From positions 1-53,855 of the forward strand of contig DAHUXW010000100.1 in assembly GCA_027306925.1 (NCBI GenBank): a stretch of DNA of 53,855 nt. Reading direction: 5' to 3'. Of the stretch, positions 15,499 through 25,646 are shown one piece after another. The notes beneath the pieces are model-generated. The model saw only the letters and a list, made by a program, of their open reading frames with translations. It was not told where the DNA came from and made no database searches. The translations under genes were made by a program, and so were the position numbers. This DNA comes from Acidimicrobiaceae bacterium (lineage in GTDB: Bacteria; Actinomycetota; Acidimicrobiia; Acidimicrobiales; Bog-793). Each line of letters opens with the position of its first letter. Position 1 is the first letter of the stretch.

Positions 15499-16941
15499 TC
15501 AGCGGTGCGCGGCAGCGAGCGCGGCGGAGCCCGGCACCCGGGTCGGGTACTCCCCGGTCAGGCACGCCGAGCAGAAGCCCTCGCCGCCGGCGCCGATGGC
15601 CGCGACGAGCCCTTCGAGGGACAAGTACGCGACCGAGTCGGCTCCGAGATGGGCGGTGATCTCGCCCACCGTCATGTTCGCAGCGATGAGCTCGCGGCGG
15701 TCGGGGGTTGCGATCCCGTAGAAGCAGGGCCAGCGAAACGGCGGCGACGAGATCCTGAGGTGGACCTCGCGCGCGCCCGCCTCGCGCAGCATCCGCACCA
15801 TCTGGCGGGTCGTCGTGCCGCGCACGATCGAGTCGTCGACGACGACGAGACGCCTTCCGGACACGCTCTCGCGCAGCGGGTTGAGCTTGCGGCGCACGCC
15901 GTCGACGCGCGCCTGGTGGGTGGGCGCGATGAACGTGCGGCCGATGTAGCGGTTCTTCACGAGCCCCTGGCCGAACGGGAGACCGCTTCGCGCCGCGAAG
16001 CCCTCCGCGGCGGGAACGCCGGAGTCCGGGACGCCGATGACGAGATCCGCGTCGACCGGCGCCTCGAGCGCGAGCTGCTCGCCCATCCGGTGCCGGGCCG
16101 CGTGGACCTCGTGACCCAACAGTCGCGAGTCGGGCCGGGCGAAGTAGACGAACTCGAAGATGCACAGCTTCGGGTCGACGCGCTCGGCGGGGAACGGGCG
16201 GAACGAACGAGGCCCGCCCGCGTCGATCACGACCATCTCCCCGGGCTCGATCTCCCGGACGAGGTGGGCGCCGACGATGTCGAGCGCCGGCGTCTCGGAC
16301 GCGATCACCCAGCCACCCTCGGGCGCCCCGGGCACCGGGTCGAGCCGCCCGAGGCACAGCGGCCGGAAGCCGTTCGGGTCCCGCACCCCCACGAGATGGG
16401 TCGCGTCGAGCAGGCCGAAGGCGAACGCGCCCTCGAGGTCCGGGAGCACCTCGAGCAGCGCCTGCTCGAGGTCGGGATCGGCACCGTCTCCGACGTGGTC
16501 GACGGTCGGGAACGCCCGCGAGACGAGCTCACCGACGAGCTCGCTGTCCGAGGTGACGATCCCGGGCAGCATGCCGGCGGACTCCGCGAGCGCCTCGACG
16601 TTCGTCAAGTTGCCGTTGTGGCCGAGCGCGAATCCCGCGTTGCCGACGGACCGGTAGACGGGCTGCGCGTTCTGCCAGGTGCTCGGGCCCGTCGTCGAGT
16701 ACCGCACGTGACCGAGCGCGACGTGACCCTGGAGCGACGCGAGCGTCCGCGCGTCGAACACGGACGTGACGAGGCCCATGTCCTTCACGACCGTCACGGT
16801 GTCGCCGTCGCTCACCGCCATGCCCGCGGACTCCTGTCCACGGTGCTGGAGCGCGAACAGGCCGTCGAAGACGAGGTGGGGCACGTCGAAACCGGGCGCG
16901 TAGACGCCGAACACGCCGCAGGCTTCCTTCACCTGTCCCAT
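15499..16941 (-). CDS. purF: Amidophosphoribosyltransferase (purine biosynthesis, first step)
   Basis: The 480-residue protein from ATG 16941 begins MGQVKEACGVFGVYAPG. As in Bacillus-type PurF, a short propeptide (7 residues) would be removed to expose the nucleophilic Cys8 of the glutaminase domain. HRGQESAGMAV and LGHVRYSTTGP follow (about 33-43 and 74-84), and NGNLTN forms the glutamine site. The C-terminal phosphoribosyltransferase has the PRPP motif LVVVDDSIVRGTTT. Cysteines near CIFEFVYFARPDS and C-terminal GFCSACLTGEYP fit the 4Fe-4S-binding class. It converts PRPP and glutamine to phosphoribosylamine. It is divergent from the PHP gene, 41 bp away. Confidence 0.97.
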   Translation of the reverse strand: MGQVKEACGVFGVYAPGFDVPHLVFDGLFALQHRGQESAGMAVSDGDTVTVVKDMGLVTSVFDARTLASLQGHVALGHVRYSTTGPSTWQNAQPVYRSVGNAGFALGHNGNLTNVEALAESAGMLPGIVTSDSELVGELVSRAFPTVDHVGDGADPDLEQALLEVLPDLEGAFAFGLLDATHLVGVRDPNGFRPLCLGRLDPVPGAPEGGWVIASETPALDIVGAHLVREIEPGEMVVIDAGGPRSFRPFPAERVDPKLCIFEFVYFARPDSRLLGHEVHAARHRMGEQLALEAPVDADLVIGVPDSGVPAAEGFAARSGLPFGQGLVKNRYIGRTFIAPTHQARVDGVRRKLNPLRESVSGRRLVVVDDSIVRGTTTRQMVRMLREAGAREVHLRISSPPFRWPCFYGIATPDRRELIAANMTVGEITAHLGADSVAYLSLEGLVAAIGAGGEGFCSACLTGEYPTRVPGSAALAAAHR

Positions 16942-16982
16942 TCTGCCATCGCCGGCCCGGTCGTCGTACGTTCCCGCGGAGC

Positions 16983-17855
16983 ATGCCCGATACCCTGGGG
17001 CGCGTGATCGACCTCCACAGCCACTCGACCTTCTCGGACGGCTCGGAGAGTCCCGAGCGCGTCGTCGAGCTCGCGGCATCGGCCGGATGCACGGCCGTGG
17101 CGCTCACGGACCATGACGGCACGGGCGGGCTCGAGCGGGCGACCGCGCGGGCTCGACAGCTCGGGATACATCTCATATCGGGATGCGAGGTGTCGTGCGC
17201 GTACTCACCCGGGACGATGCACGTGCTCTGCTACCACGTCCCCGCGTCGGGGGGTCCGCTCCAGGAGGAGCTCGCCAGGTTGCGCAACGACCGCGAACGG
17301 CGCAACGAGACAATGGCACGCAAGCTCGCGGACCTCGGCCTGCCCGTCACCTACGAGGAGGTGGTCGCCGAGGCCGGCGGCGTCGGGGTCGGCCGCCCGC
17401 ACTTCGCGGCCGTGCTCGTGCGTAAGGGCGTCGTCTCGTCCGTGCAGGAGGCCTTCGACTCCTACCTCGCGAAGGGCACGCCGGGCTACGTGAGCAAGGC
17501 GCGAATCGAGGTCGAGACCGTCGTCGACCTCGCGCGCCGGTCGGGCGGCGTGGCGGTGCTCGCGCACCCGCTCTCCCTCGGGCTCGAGCGTCAGAGCCTG
17601 GCCGCCGAGCTCCAGCGCCTCGCGGAGCTCGGCCTCGCCGGCGTCGAGTGCTACTACGGCCGCTACGACCCGGAGACGCGGGCCGAGCTCGCCGCGCTCG
17701 CGTCCCGCCTCGGACTCGTCGCGACGGGCGGCTCCGACTTCCACGGAACCTACAAGCCGGACCTCTCCATGGGCACGGGGACCGGCGACCTCACGGTCCC
17801 CGACACGGCCGTCGAGGAGCTCGCGGCACGCCGGCCTCCGGCCGACCCGGGTTGA
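16983..17855 (+). CDS. PHP-domain metal-dependent phosphoesterase
   Basis: The 290-residue product has the four PHP metal-binding blocks: DLHSHSTFSDGS (10-21), ALTDHDG (40-46), the Glu of SGCEVSC, and late AHPLSLG and GSDFHG. This matches the YciV/TrpH-type subgroup, whose characterised members are the 5'-3' RNase AM or 3',5'-nucleotide bisphosphate phosphatases. Either activity is possible, on RNA ends or pAp. ATG 16983 is used; a GTG at 17004, just before DLHSHS, is an alternative. It shares a 41-bp intergenic region with the divergent purF. Confidence 0.88.
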   Translation: MPDTLGRVIDLHSHSTFSDGSESPERVVELAASAGCTAVALTDHDGTGGLERATARARQLGIHLISGCEVSCAYSPGTMHVLCYHVPASGGPLQEELARLRNDRERRNETMARKLADLGLPVTYEEVVAEAGGVGVGRPHFAAVLVRKGVVSSVQEAFDSYLAKGTPGYVSKARIEVETVVDLARRSGGVAVLAHPLSLGLERQSLAAELQRLAELGLAGVECYYGRYDPETRAELAALASRLGLVATGGSDFHGTYKPDLSMGTGTGDLTVPDTAVEELAARRPPADPG

Positions 17856-17953
17856 CGCGGGCGCGCGGCAGCGCGCGTTAGTTGAGAGAGCTGCTCCCCG
17901 AACGGGGCCGCTTGTAGGATCGGAGCGGCGGTGCCGGCCGGCCTCGGGGAGGC

Positions 17954-18620
<667 letters not shown>

Positions 18621-18634
<14 letters not shown>

Positions 18635-19586
18635 CGCGGTCGCGGCTGCGCCTGCGGCGGTCACCGTCGCGATCCCCGTGCTCGACGGGGAGCAGCAGAT
18701 CGACGGGTGCCTCGCGGCGGTCGAAGCACAGACTTACGCCGGGCCGATCGAGATCCTCGTCGTGGACGGAGGCTCGCGCGACCGGACCTGCGATCTCGCG
18801 ACTCGCCACGCCGGGGTGAGAGTCGTCGACAACCCCCGCCGGAGTCGGCCCGCCGCGATGAACGTCGCACTGCGCGAAGCGCACGGCGAGATCGTCGTGC
18901 GCGTCGACGTCCGGACGTCGGTCGCGCCGGACTACGTCGAGCGAAGCGTGCGCGCGCTGGACCGCTCGGGCGCGACGATCGTGGGCGGCCCGATGCGCCT
19001 CGCCGCGTCGAGCGCGCGCGAGCGCGGCGTGCGGGCCGCGATGACGTCGCGCCTCGGCGGCGGCCCCGCCGCGTTCCGGCGCGACGAGGGCAGGGCGCGA
19101 TTCGTCGACACCGTCTACCTGGGCGCGTTCCGCCGCGACGAGATCGTCTCGCTCGGCGGCTACGACGAGAACTTCGGCGGCAACGAGGACGCCGAGCTCG
19201 CGCACCGTGCGCAGTCAGCCGGCGGCGTCTACCTCGACCCCGCGATCCGCTCGACGTATGCGGTGCGGGGAGGACCGCGTGAGCTCGCCGCGCAGTACTT
19301 CCGCTACGGGCGGGCGCGCGCAGGCACGGTCGCGAAGCACCCGTCCTCGCTCTCGCCTCGGCAGCTCGCGGTGCCGGCGCTCCTGCTCGGGATCTTGAGC
19401 CCCTGGCGCCGCCCGGTGCTCGCGACGTACGCCACCGCGATCGTCTCGCGCACCGCGCTCGAGGTGGCACGCGACCCGTCGGCCGCGCCGTGGCTCGCGG
19501 TCGCGCTTCCGACGATGCACGTCGCGTGGGGTGCGGGATTCGTCCGGGGACTTGCACGGGCGTGCTCGCGCGCGCTTCGCCGCTGA
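18621..19586 (+). CDS. Family 2 glycosyltransferase (ExoA-like)
   Basis: The 321-residue protein starts with tandem GTG codons at 18621/18624 inside the end of the preceding gene. It has a GT-A fold: TVAIPVLDGEQQIDGCLAAV, then EILVVDGGSRDRT, RPAAMNVALREAHGEIVVRV, where the usual DxD is VRVDVRT, and GGYDENFGGNEDAELAHRA as acceptor-side motif. Hydrophobic C-terminal segments (about 245-265 and 290-315) would anchor it at the membrane, as in ExoA-type succinoglycan transferases. It probably adds a sugar to a lipid-linked intermediate on the cytosolic face. Confidence 0.85.
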
Positions 19587-19590
19587 CGTC

Positions 19591-19626
19591 AGTCCTCGGC
19601 TGCTCCCCAGTCCTCAGCTGCTCCCC
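19591..19626. repeat. Two tandem 18-bp repeats between convergent glycosyltransferase genes
   Basis: AGTCCTCGGCTGCTCCCC (19591-19608) is followed by a copy with one change (19609-19626). The second copy contains the stop codon and last Ser codons of the minus-strand GT4 gene, so the duplication arose at its 3' end. Confidence 0.9.
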
Positions 19627-20675
19627 GCCACGAGGCTCGCGACGTAGCGCGCGAACTCCTCGTGGTCCTCGTGAACGCGCCGCCGCGCCTCGGCTGCGAT
19701 CGGCTCGCGCACCGCGGGTGCGGCGATGGACGCGAGCAGCTCACGCCACGCCGCGACGGGTGCGGCGGGGTCGAGGAGGAAACCGCTCACGCGGTCGCTG
19801 ACCTGCTCGGCGAGTCCGCCGACGCGCGACGCGAGCACGACGGATCCGAGGGCCTGTGCGAGCACGACGGCGCCGCTCTGCGAGGCGCGACTGTACGGGA
19901 GCACGGTCGCCTGCGACGCAGCGACCGTCGCCGCGAGCTCTGCGCCACCCACGAACCGGTCGACGAGCGCAGCGCCAGAGCCGGCGGCGGCGCGGCTCGC
20001 CCCGCGCCCGACGACTGCGAAGCGCCACGGAGGAAGGGGAGTCGCGGTGACGGCGGCGAAGACGCCCGTCCCTTTGTACTCGCGGTGCAGATGGCCGAAG
20101 TGGAGCGCTAGCGGTCCGTCACCCGAGGGGACGAGCGGCGAGGCTCCGCCCGCACCGGCGAGCAGGCCGACAGCGAGCGGGAGCGGCACGCGCACGACGT
20201 CGGTGCGCCCCGACAGCGCCGCAACGTGCCCGCCGACGTAGTCGGAGTGGACGACGACGACGTCGACCTCCCGGAGCAGGTTCGCGAGCGCGCGGGGGCC
20301 GCCCGCTCGAGCGCGGCGCGCCTCGGACTCGTGGGCGACGAGCACGACCGGCACGCCGGAACGGTGTGCAGCGCGCACGACTGCACGCTCCGCATCGGGC
20401 ACCGCGAAGTTCTGCACGACGACGAGCTCGGGCGCGAGCCGGCCGATCGAGCGCGCGACACGCGCGACGAGCTCGAGATGAGCCACGGCGGCGCCGGCCC
20501 TGCCCGTACGTACCGCGATCGCGGGAGAAACCTCCGCTGCGAGCTCTCGCGAGTCGCGTGTCGCAAGGGCGACATCCGCGCCGGACGCGCGCAGCGAGTC
20601 GACCCACGCCCGCGAGCAGTGGGCGATCCCGCCACGACCGAGCCAGTCGACCAGCAGGACGCGCCGACCGCTCAT
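19614..20675 (-). CDS. Family 4-type glycosyltransferase
   Basis: The 353-residue protein starts at ATG 20675, overlapping the upstream stop by 4 bp. It has a GT-B organisation. The N-terminal domain begins RVLLVDWLGRGGIAHCSRAW, with the Gly-rich loop, and includes LVVVQNFAVPD and VVLVAHESEARR. The C-terminal domain has LHFGHLHREYKGTGVF and the nucleotide-sugar segment LPYSRASQSGAVVLAQALG, where a Ser/Gln replaces the usual E.fG. motif, then SRVGGLAEQV. It probably extends a lipid-linked glycan. It is the last gene of a three-gene minus-strand operon (flippase, GT2, this gene). Confidence 0.8.
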   Translation of the reverse strand: MSGRRVLLVDWLGRGGIAHCSRAWVDSLRASGADVALATRDSRELAAEVSPAIAVRTGRAGAAVAHLELVARVARSIGRLAPELVVVQNFAVPDAERAVVRAAHRSGVPVVLVAHESEARRARAGGPRALANLLREVDVVVVHSDYVGGHVAALSGRTDVVRVPLPLAVGLLAGAGGASPLVPSGDGPLALHFGHLHREYKGTGVFAAVTATPLPPWRFAVVGRGASRAAAGSGAALVDRFVGGAELAATVAASQATVLPYSRASQSGAVVLAQALGSVVLASRVGGLAEQVSDRVSGFLLDPAAPVAAWRELLASIAAPAVREPIAAEARRRVHEDHEEFARYVASLVAGSS

Positions 20676-21619
20676 CGGACCTCGCGCCACGCCCGCAGCG
20701 CTGCCGAGAGCCCCGCACGGCGCGCGTTCAGCAGCTCGTGACCGCGGGAGCGCGCGTCGCCTCGACCGACCGCTCGATGAAGCGCTGCGACCGCGACAAG
20801 CCGCGCGTGCCAGGCGACGACGATGGGCCAGCCGAGCGCCGCCGTGCGTGAACCGTAGAGCGCGCGCAGGCAGCGGACCGCGTTTCGCGCGAGCAACGCC
20901 TGCTTCGCGCCGGAGGTCACCGCGCGCCCACCGAGGTGGGTGACCACGATCTCCGGTCGGTACTCGACGGGCACCTCGCGGCGCGCGAGCCGCACGAACC
21001 ACTCGGATTCCTCGAAGTACATCCCGTAGCGCTCGGGGAGCGGCTCCTCGCGAAGCAGCGACGCCGGAGCCGCGACCATCACGGCCGACGCTGCCTCGAT
21101 CCGTTCGGGCGCAGAAGGCGTGCGCCACTTCTCGACCCTGACGCGGCCGGCGAGCAGGCGCGGCGGAGCGTCGGGGAGAAGCAGCCACTCGACGACGAGC
21201 GAGCGCAGGTTCAGTGCCGCCTGGACGGTGCGCACCGGGCGCCCGTCGCGGTCGTTCACCCGCGGGACCGCGACGCCACCCGACTCCGTGCTACACCGCG
21301 CGAGTGCCACGATCGCGTCCGCGGAGCACGAGAGGTCGTCGTTCGCGAACACGACGATGTCGCTCCCTGCCACCGCCGCTCCGGCGTTCACCGCGGACGC
21401 GTACCCGGGGTTCCCCTCGATCGTGACCAGTCGTGCGCCTGCGCGGCGCGCGACGTCCGCGACGGCTTCGTCGGCCTCGACGTCGACGACCACGCGCGCG
21501 ACGCGCGGATCGGCAGTCGAGGCGAGCAACCGGGCGAGCTCCCGCGGTCGGTGGAACGCGACGACGACGAGCGTCGCTCGCAGCATCACCTCGCCGCGCG
21601 GCGATGCGGCGCCCGTCAC
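20672..21619 (-). CDS. Family 2 glycosyltransferase (rhamnosyltransferase-like)
   Basis: GTG 21619 overlaps the flippase stop (GTGA); an ATG at 21586 is an alternative. The 315-residue protein has a GT-A fold: TLVVVAFHRPRELARLLAST, then GNPGYASAVNAGAAVAGSDI and VVFANDDLSCS, where NDD takes the place of DxD, as in many rhamnosyltransferases. The acceptor motif is YGMYFEESEWFVRLARRE. No C-terminal membrane helix is obvious, so it may be peripheral. The gene lies between flippase and GT4 genes with 4-bp overlaps on both sides, indicating coupled translation. Confidence 0.85.
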   Translation of the reverse strand: MTGAASPRGEVMLRATLVVVAFHRPRELARLLASTADPRVARVVVDVEADEAVADVARRAGARLVTIEGNPGYASAVNAGAAVAGSDIVVFANDDLSCSADAIVALARCSTESGGVAVPRVNDRDGRPVRTVQAALNLRSLVVEWLLLPDAPPRLLAGRVRVEKWRTPSAPERIEAASAVMVAAPASLLREEPLPERYGMYFEESEWFVRLARREVPVEYRPEIVVTHLGGRAVTSGAKQALLARNAVRCLRALYGSRTAALGWPIVVAWHARLVAVAALHRAVGRGDARSRGHELLNARRAGLSAALRAWREVR

Positions 21620-23196
21620 GTCGAGCCGTGGTGAGCCGTGGGCGCGAGATGTCGCGCGACCGAGACGAGCAACGCGTACGCGCCGACGAGCGCTCCCGCC
21701 TCGAGCACCGCGACGGGTCCGTGGCTCACGCGCAACCCGAGAAGCTCATCGCCGGCCGCGTACACGGCCGCAAGCCCGGCAGCGACCAGCAGCGCGGTTG
21801 CAGACCGCGCGAAGGACGGCACGTACCCAGCCGCGACGCGGAACTCGCGGAACCGAATCGCTAGCAGAGCGAGCTCGCTCACGACGAGCACGACCGCCGC
21901 ACCGGTGATTCCCGCGAGGGGCACTGCGATGAGATTGCCGGCGAGGTTCAGCAACAGCGCGGCGTACACGCCGCGAGGCACCCGCCGTTCGGCACCGACG
22001 AGTACGAGGCCATGCCCGTACACGGCGGTGGGGAAGCCGAGCGCCGCCGCGCTTACGAGGAGCACGAGCGGCACCGTCGCACCCGAGTAGCCCGCGCCGG
22101 CAACCGCGCTCACGACGACATGAGCGAAGAGTGCTGCACCGACAGGGAGGACCGCCGCGACCGTCACGAGCGTGTCGAACGAGCGCTGGACGAGAACTCT
22201 CCTCTCCGCGTCGTCCTTGCGCATGAAGTGCGGCGTGACCGCGGACAGGAGCATCGCCGGGACGGCTGCCGCGAAGCCGGCGATCTGGCTGGCGACTCCG
22301 AAGGCAGCCAGCGCACCCGACGACGCGAGCAGCGCGACGACGACGGTGTCGACCTGGCCGTAGAGGGCATTGGCTCCGTAGGTGAGCCCGAGCGGCGCGG
22401 CGCGGCGGAGAAGCCCGCTCGCTCGGCGGGCAGAGCCTCGAAGTCGCGGGATGACGTACATCCTGGCGAGCACCACGGACGCAGCTGCGGTCACGCCGGT
22501 CGCGACGGCGGTGAACATCACGTACCTCGTCGCCCCGCCGTGAGTGGAACGGACCAAGAGCACCGCGCCGAGAACGAGCACGCTGCTTGCGACGTCGAGC
22601 ACCGCCCGCACGTCGTTGCGCGCCCTCGCGACGAACACCGAGCTGCTCATCAGCCAGAGCGCGGTGAACGGGATGGTGGGGAGCAGGACGTACGCGAGCA
22701 CCCGTACCCCGGGGTGGGTCGAGTAGACCACGAGGACGACGAGTGCCGCGACCACGGTGGCCGCACCGGCCGTGACCGGGGTCGCCGCGAGCGCGGCGCC
22801 GTAGAGCGAGCGCGCGTCCGCCCCGCGCGACGCGAGGTCGCGGCTCGCGATCTGTTGGACCCCGAAGTCGCTCACGGAAGCGAAGACGCCGACGAGCGCG
22901 GTGGCCGCGACGATCGGACCCCAGCGATCCGGTGTGAAGTAGTGGGTACCGACGTGCAGTGCGACGAGCGCCACGAGCCCGCCGGCCGCGCGCCCTCCCA
23001 GCCGGACGAGCGCGTTGTAGGAGATCCGACCGCGGAACCCGGGGCTCGGCACCGACCGCTCCGGCGACTCCTCGGGCCGAGTCGCCGCCGGTCGTTCGAC
23101 CGCCCGCAGGCCTGCGGGTGGACGGGCGCGACGCAGCATCGAGCTCACGACTCGGCTAACGGCCACGAGCGCTCGCGGTCGAAGGGCCGCGAGCAC
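21616..23196 (-). CDS. Polysaccharide flippase (Wzx/MATE-like)
   Basis: The 526-residue product from GTG 23196 (alternative ATG 23139) has about 14 hydrophobic segments, starting ALVRLGGRAAGGLVALVAL after a 55-residue polar N terminus. SDFGVQQIASRDLA is the conserved loop of the RfbX/Wzx family after helix 2, and APLGLTYGANALYGQVDTVV matches the central repeat helix. It should move lipid-linked glycan repeat units across the membrane to the O-antigen ligase/polymerase encoded at 25621. It is divergent from the GT4 gene at 23216, only 19 bp away, so the promoters must overlap. Confidence 0.88.
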   Translation of the reverse strand: MLAALRPRALVAVSRVVSSMLRRARPPAGLRAVERPAATRPEESPERSVPSPGFRGRISYNALVRLGGRAAGGLVALVALHVGTHYFTPDRWGPIVAATALVGVFASVSDFGVQQIASRDLASRGADARSLYGAALAATPVTAGAATVVAALVVLVVYSTHPGVRVLAYVLLPTIPFTALWLMSSSVFVARARNDVRAVLDVASSVLVLGAVLLVRSTHGGATRYVMFTAVATGVTAAASVVLARMYVIPRLRGSARRASGLLRRAAPLGLTYGANALYGQVDTVVVALLASSGALAAFGVASQIAGFAAAVPAMLLSAVTPHFMRKDDAERRVLVQRSFDTLVTVAAVLPVGAALFAHVVVSAVAGAGYSGATVPLVLLVSAAALGFPTAVYGHGLVLVGAERRVPRGVYAALLLNLAGNLIAVPLAGITGAAVVLVVSELALLAIRFREFRVAAGYVPSFARSATALLVAAGLAAVYAAGDELLGLRVSHGPVAVLEAGALVGAYALLVSVARHLAPTAHHGST

Positions 23197-23215
23197 GACC
23201 GCCTAAGGTTTCGCC

Positions 23216-24310
23216 GTGGAGGGACGGACGCTCCGCGTCACCTATGTGCTGCCGAAGCTCGTGGACCACCCGGTCGGAGGCTTCAAGGTCCACTACCAGT
23301 ACGCGAACGAGCTCGCGGCTCGAGGCCACAAAGTCACCGTCGTACACCCGGCGACGACAGGTTTCGTGCCGTCGGCGCGCGAGCTCGCTTCGTTCGCCGC
23401 CGCCGCGCTCCGCCGCAGGCTGCGCGGCGGCGGAGCGGTGCCCTGGTTCGCTCTCGACGAGCGCGTCGGCTCGTCGAACGTCGTGCGCCTTCGCCCGGCA
23501 TCGCTTCCCGACGGCGACGTGCTCCTGCTCACCGCGTGGCAGACCGCCGAGCGCACAGTGGGCGCGCCGCCGCGCGCCGGCCGCAGCGTCCAGATCGTCT
23601 TCGACTACGAGCACTGGCTCGAATCGCCCGCTCTGCGCCCGCGGATCGCGCGAGCGCTCGGGCGTCCCGACGTGACGCGCATCGCGACCTCGGCGGGAGT
23701 CGCCTCGCTCCTCGAGGAGCTCGGCGCCCGGGCCGTCGCGACGGTCACGCCCGGGCTCGCGGCCGGGGAGTTTGGACTCGACGTGCCCGTCGCGCTGCGC
23801 GGGCCCGTGGTCACCTTCGCGTTGCGCCATGGGCTCTCGAAGGACATGGCGACCGCGTTCGCCGCGGTCGCGCAGATCCGCCAGGCCGTCCCGGACGCCG
23901 AGATCCGCTGCTTCGGAGACCCGAGCCAGGCGGCGCCCGCCAGCGTCCGGCACCTCGGCCGGCTCGAGCAGCGAGCACTGCGCCGCTGCTACAACGAGAC
24001 CGCCGTGTTCCTGCTCACGAGCCGCCACGAGGGGTGGGGTCTTCCCGCGGCAGAGGCGATGGCATGCGGAGCGGCTGTCGTGTCCACAAGAAACGGGGGA
24101 ACCGAGGAGTTCGTGCGCGACGGCGCCAACGGCCTGCTCGTGCCGGCCGCCGATCCGGGCGCTGTCGCGGCCGCCGCCGTGCGTCTCCTCGGGGACGAGG
24201 ACCTGCGCGCCTCGCTTGGGGCCAGAGCCGCAGGCGAAGCGCTCCAGATGACCGTCGAACGGGCGACCGACCGCGTCGAGGAGGTGCTGCGGCGTGTCGC
24301 TCACCGGTAG
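23216..24310 (+). CDS. Family 4 glycosyltransferase
   Basis: GTG 23216 starts a 364-residue GT-B protein. The N-terminal domain reads TYVLPKLVDHPVGGFKVHY with the acceptor-side Gly loop. The C-terminal domain reads SRHEGWGLPAAEAMACGAAV, the GT4 E-x7-E motif that binds the nucleotide-sugar, then STRNGGTEEFVRDGANGLLV. The central segment VTFALRHGLSKDMATAF replaces the usual gr....KG motif. It is cytosolic and probably acts on the same lipid-linked glycan as its neighbours. It is convergent with the sugar-transferase gene, with 16 bp between the stops. Confidence 0.88.
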   Translation: MEGRTLRVTYVLPKLVDHPVGGFKVHYQYANELAARGHKVTVVHPATTGFVPSARELASFAAAALRRRLRGGGAVPWFALDERVGSSNVVRLRPASLPDGDVLLLTAWQTAERTVGAPPRAGRSVQIVFDYEHWLESPALRPRIARALGRPDVTRIATSAGVASLLEELGARAVATVTPGLAAGEFGLDVPVALRGPVVTFALRHGLSKDMATAFAAVAQIRQAVPDAEIRCFGDPSQAAPASVRHLGRLEQRALRRCYNETAVFLLTSRHEGWGLPAAEAMACGAAVVSTRNGGTEEFVRDGANGLLVPAADPGAVAAAAVRLLGDEDLRASLGARAAGEALQMTVERATDRVEEVLRRVAHR

Positions 24311-24326
24311 CCGCGCCTCTTCGCAC

Positions 24327-25646
24327 CTAGCGGCCGGTGCGCCCGACGATCGAGCGAATGGTCCGCCCGACGATGCGCGCGTCGAGCATGAGGCTCTGAT
24401 GACGTAGGTAGTAGAACTCGTACTGCAGCTTCTCGAGCGCGTCGAAGCCGCTCGCTCCGTAGTCGAAGTTCACCTGCGCCCAGCCGGTGATCCCCGGCTG
24501 GACGAGGTGGCGAAGATCGTAGTAGTCGATCTTGCGGGCGAGCTCCGCGACGTAGCGCGGCTGCTCGGGACGGGGCCCGACGATCGACAGCTCCCGGCGG
24601 AGCACGTTCACCACCTGCGGCAGCTCGTCGACGTGCGACTTTCGCATCACGCGGCCGACTCGACCGACGCGGCGGTCGTCCACGCCCGTCCACGTGGGCT
24701 CCCCTCCCGAAGGGGGCATCGTCCGGAACTTGAGGATCGTGAAGATCCTGCCGTCCTTGCCGACGCGCTCCTGCCGGTAGAGAAGCGGCCCGCGGTTGCC
24801 CGCGAGGTCCGCGACGAGCACCGCGAGCACCGCGAGCGCGAGCAGCGGGAGCGCGAGCAGCGCGAGCAGCACGTCGATCGCGCGCTTCGAGCGCGCGTAC
24901 GCCGCGTTGTGGATCTCGTGGATGTCGAACAGCAGCGCGGAGCGCTCGAGCTCGGACAGCGGGAGCTTGCCGAGCCATTGGTCGTAGAAGAGCGCGAGCG
25001 TGCGGACCTTGCAGCCGCGCCGGTGGAGCTCCGCAGCCTGGACGACGATGTCCTCGTCCGCGATCGCCTCGCGGTCGAGCACGACGAGCGTCGCCTGGTG
25101 CGCGTCGACGAGCTCCGCGAGCGGGCGCGGCCGTTGCGCGCTCGACCGCACGTCGGCCCCGAGCGCGGTCGCCGCGAGCACCGCAGGGCGCTCCCGGACG
25201 CCCTTCAGGTCGGACGCGAGCGCGAGCGCCTCGGCGACGCCGACGACCGCGAGGACGCGCTCGGCCGCGTCGCGGCGCGCGCTCCCGCCGGACATCGTCC
25301 GGGCGACCACGGCGACGGCCGGCGTGAGGAGCGCGACCGCGAGGAAGACGACGAAGCGCGGCAGAAGCGCCTCGCCCACGACGAGCGCCATGACCGACAC
25401 GGCTCCCGCGGCGACGAGGGTCGCGGCGAACGAGCGGACGAGCGCCTCGGAGAATCGCGGCGCGGACTCGGGCAGGCCGGCGGCGTAGAACGCGACGAGC
25501 AGGAGCGCCGTGAACACGACGAGCCATCCGAACCGGGGGAACGCCGTGAAGCGGTAGTGGCCCACTAGGTGCGCGTGAGCCTCGCCGAGCGCGGCGACGA
25601 CGGCTACCGTCAGGCCCGATATGAGCCACCGCGCAGACCTGGACAC
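24327..25646 (-). CDS. Polyprenyl-phosphate sugar-1-phosphate transferase
   Basis: About four or five N-terminal membrane helices (from ARWLISGLTVAVVAALG) are followed by a CoA-binding-like segment, and then the catalytic domain. This has the membrane re-entrant helix KRAIDVLLALLALPLLAL, the phosphate/metal motif YRQERVGKDGRIFTILKFRT, VNVLRRELSIVGPRPEQP and PGITGWAQVNFDYG. That is the WbaP/GumD family, which starts repeat-unit synthesis by transferring hexose-1-phosphate to undecaprenyl phosphate. GTG 25646 is the nearest start that keeps helix 1, giving 439 residues, but the frame is open to 25781. Either start overlaps the divergent ligase gene. Confidence 0.85.
   Translation of the reverse strand: MSRSARWLISGLTVAVVAALGEAHAHLVGHYRFTAFPRFGWLVVFTALLLVAFYAAGLPESAPRFSEALVRSFAATLVAAGAVSVMALVVGEALLPRFVVFLAVALLTPAVAVVARTMSGGSARRDAAERVLAVVGVAEALALASDLKGVRERPAVLAATALGADVRSSAQRPRPLAELVDAHQATLVVLDREAIADEDIVVQAAELHRRGCKVRTLALFYDQWLGKLPLSELERSALLFDIHEIHNAAYARSKRAIDVLLALLALPLLALAVLAVLVADLAGNRGPLLYRQERVGKDGRIFTILKFRTMPPSGGEPTWTGVDDRRVGRVGRVMRKSHVDELPQVVNVLRRELSIVGPRPEQPRYVAELARKIDYYDLRHLVQPGITGWAQVNFDYGASGFDALEKLQYEFYYLRHQSLMLDARIVGRTIRSIVGRTGR

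Noticed and set aside
17882-17919. Promoter TTGAGA/TAGGAT before the winged-helix gene
   Set aside because: The spacer would be 26 bp, too long for a standard promoter.
23139-23196. Shorter flippase start at ATG 23139
   Set aside because: Cannot be excluded, but AGGCGG before GTG 23196 gives slightly better support. Kept only as an alternative.
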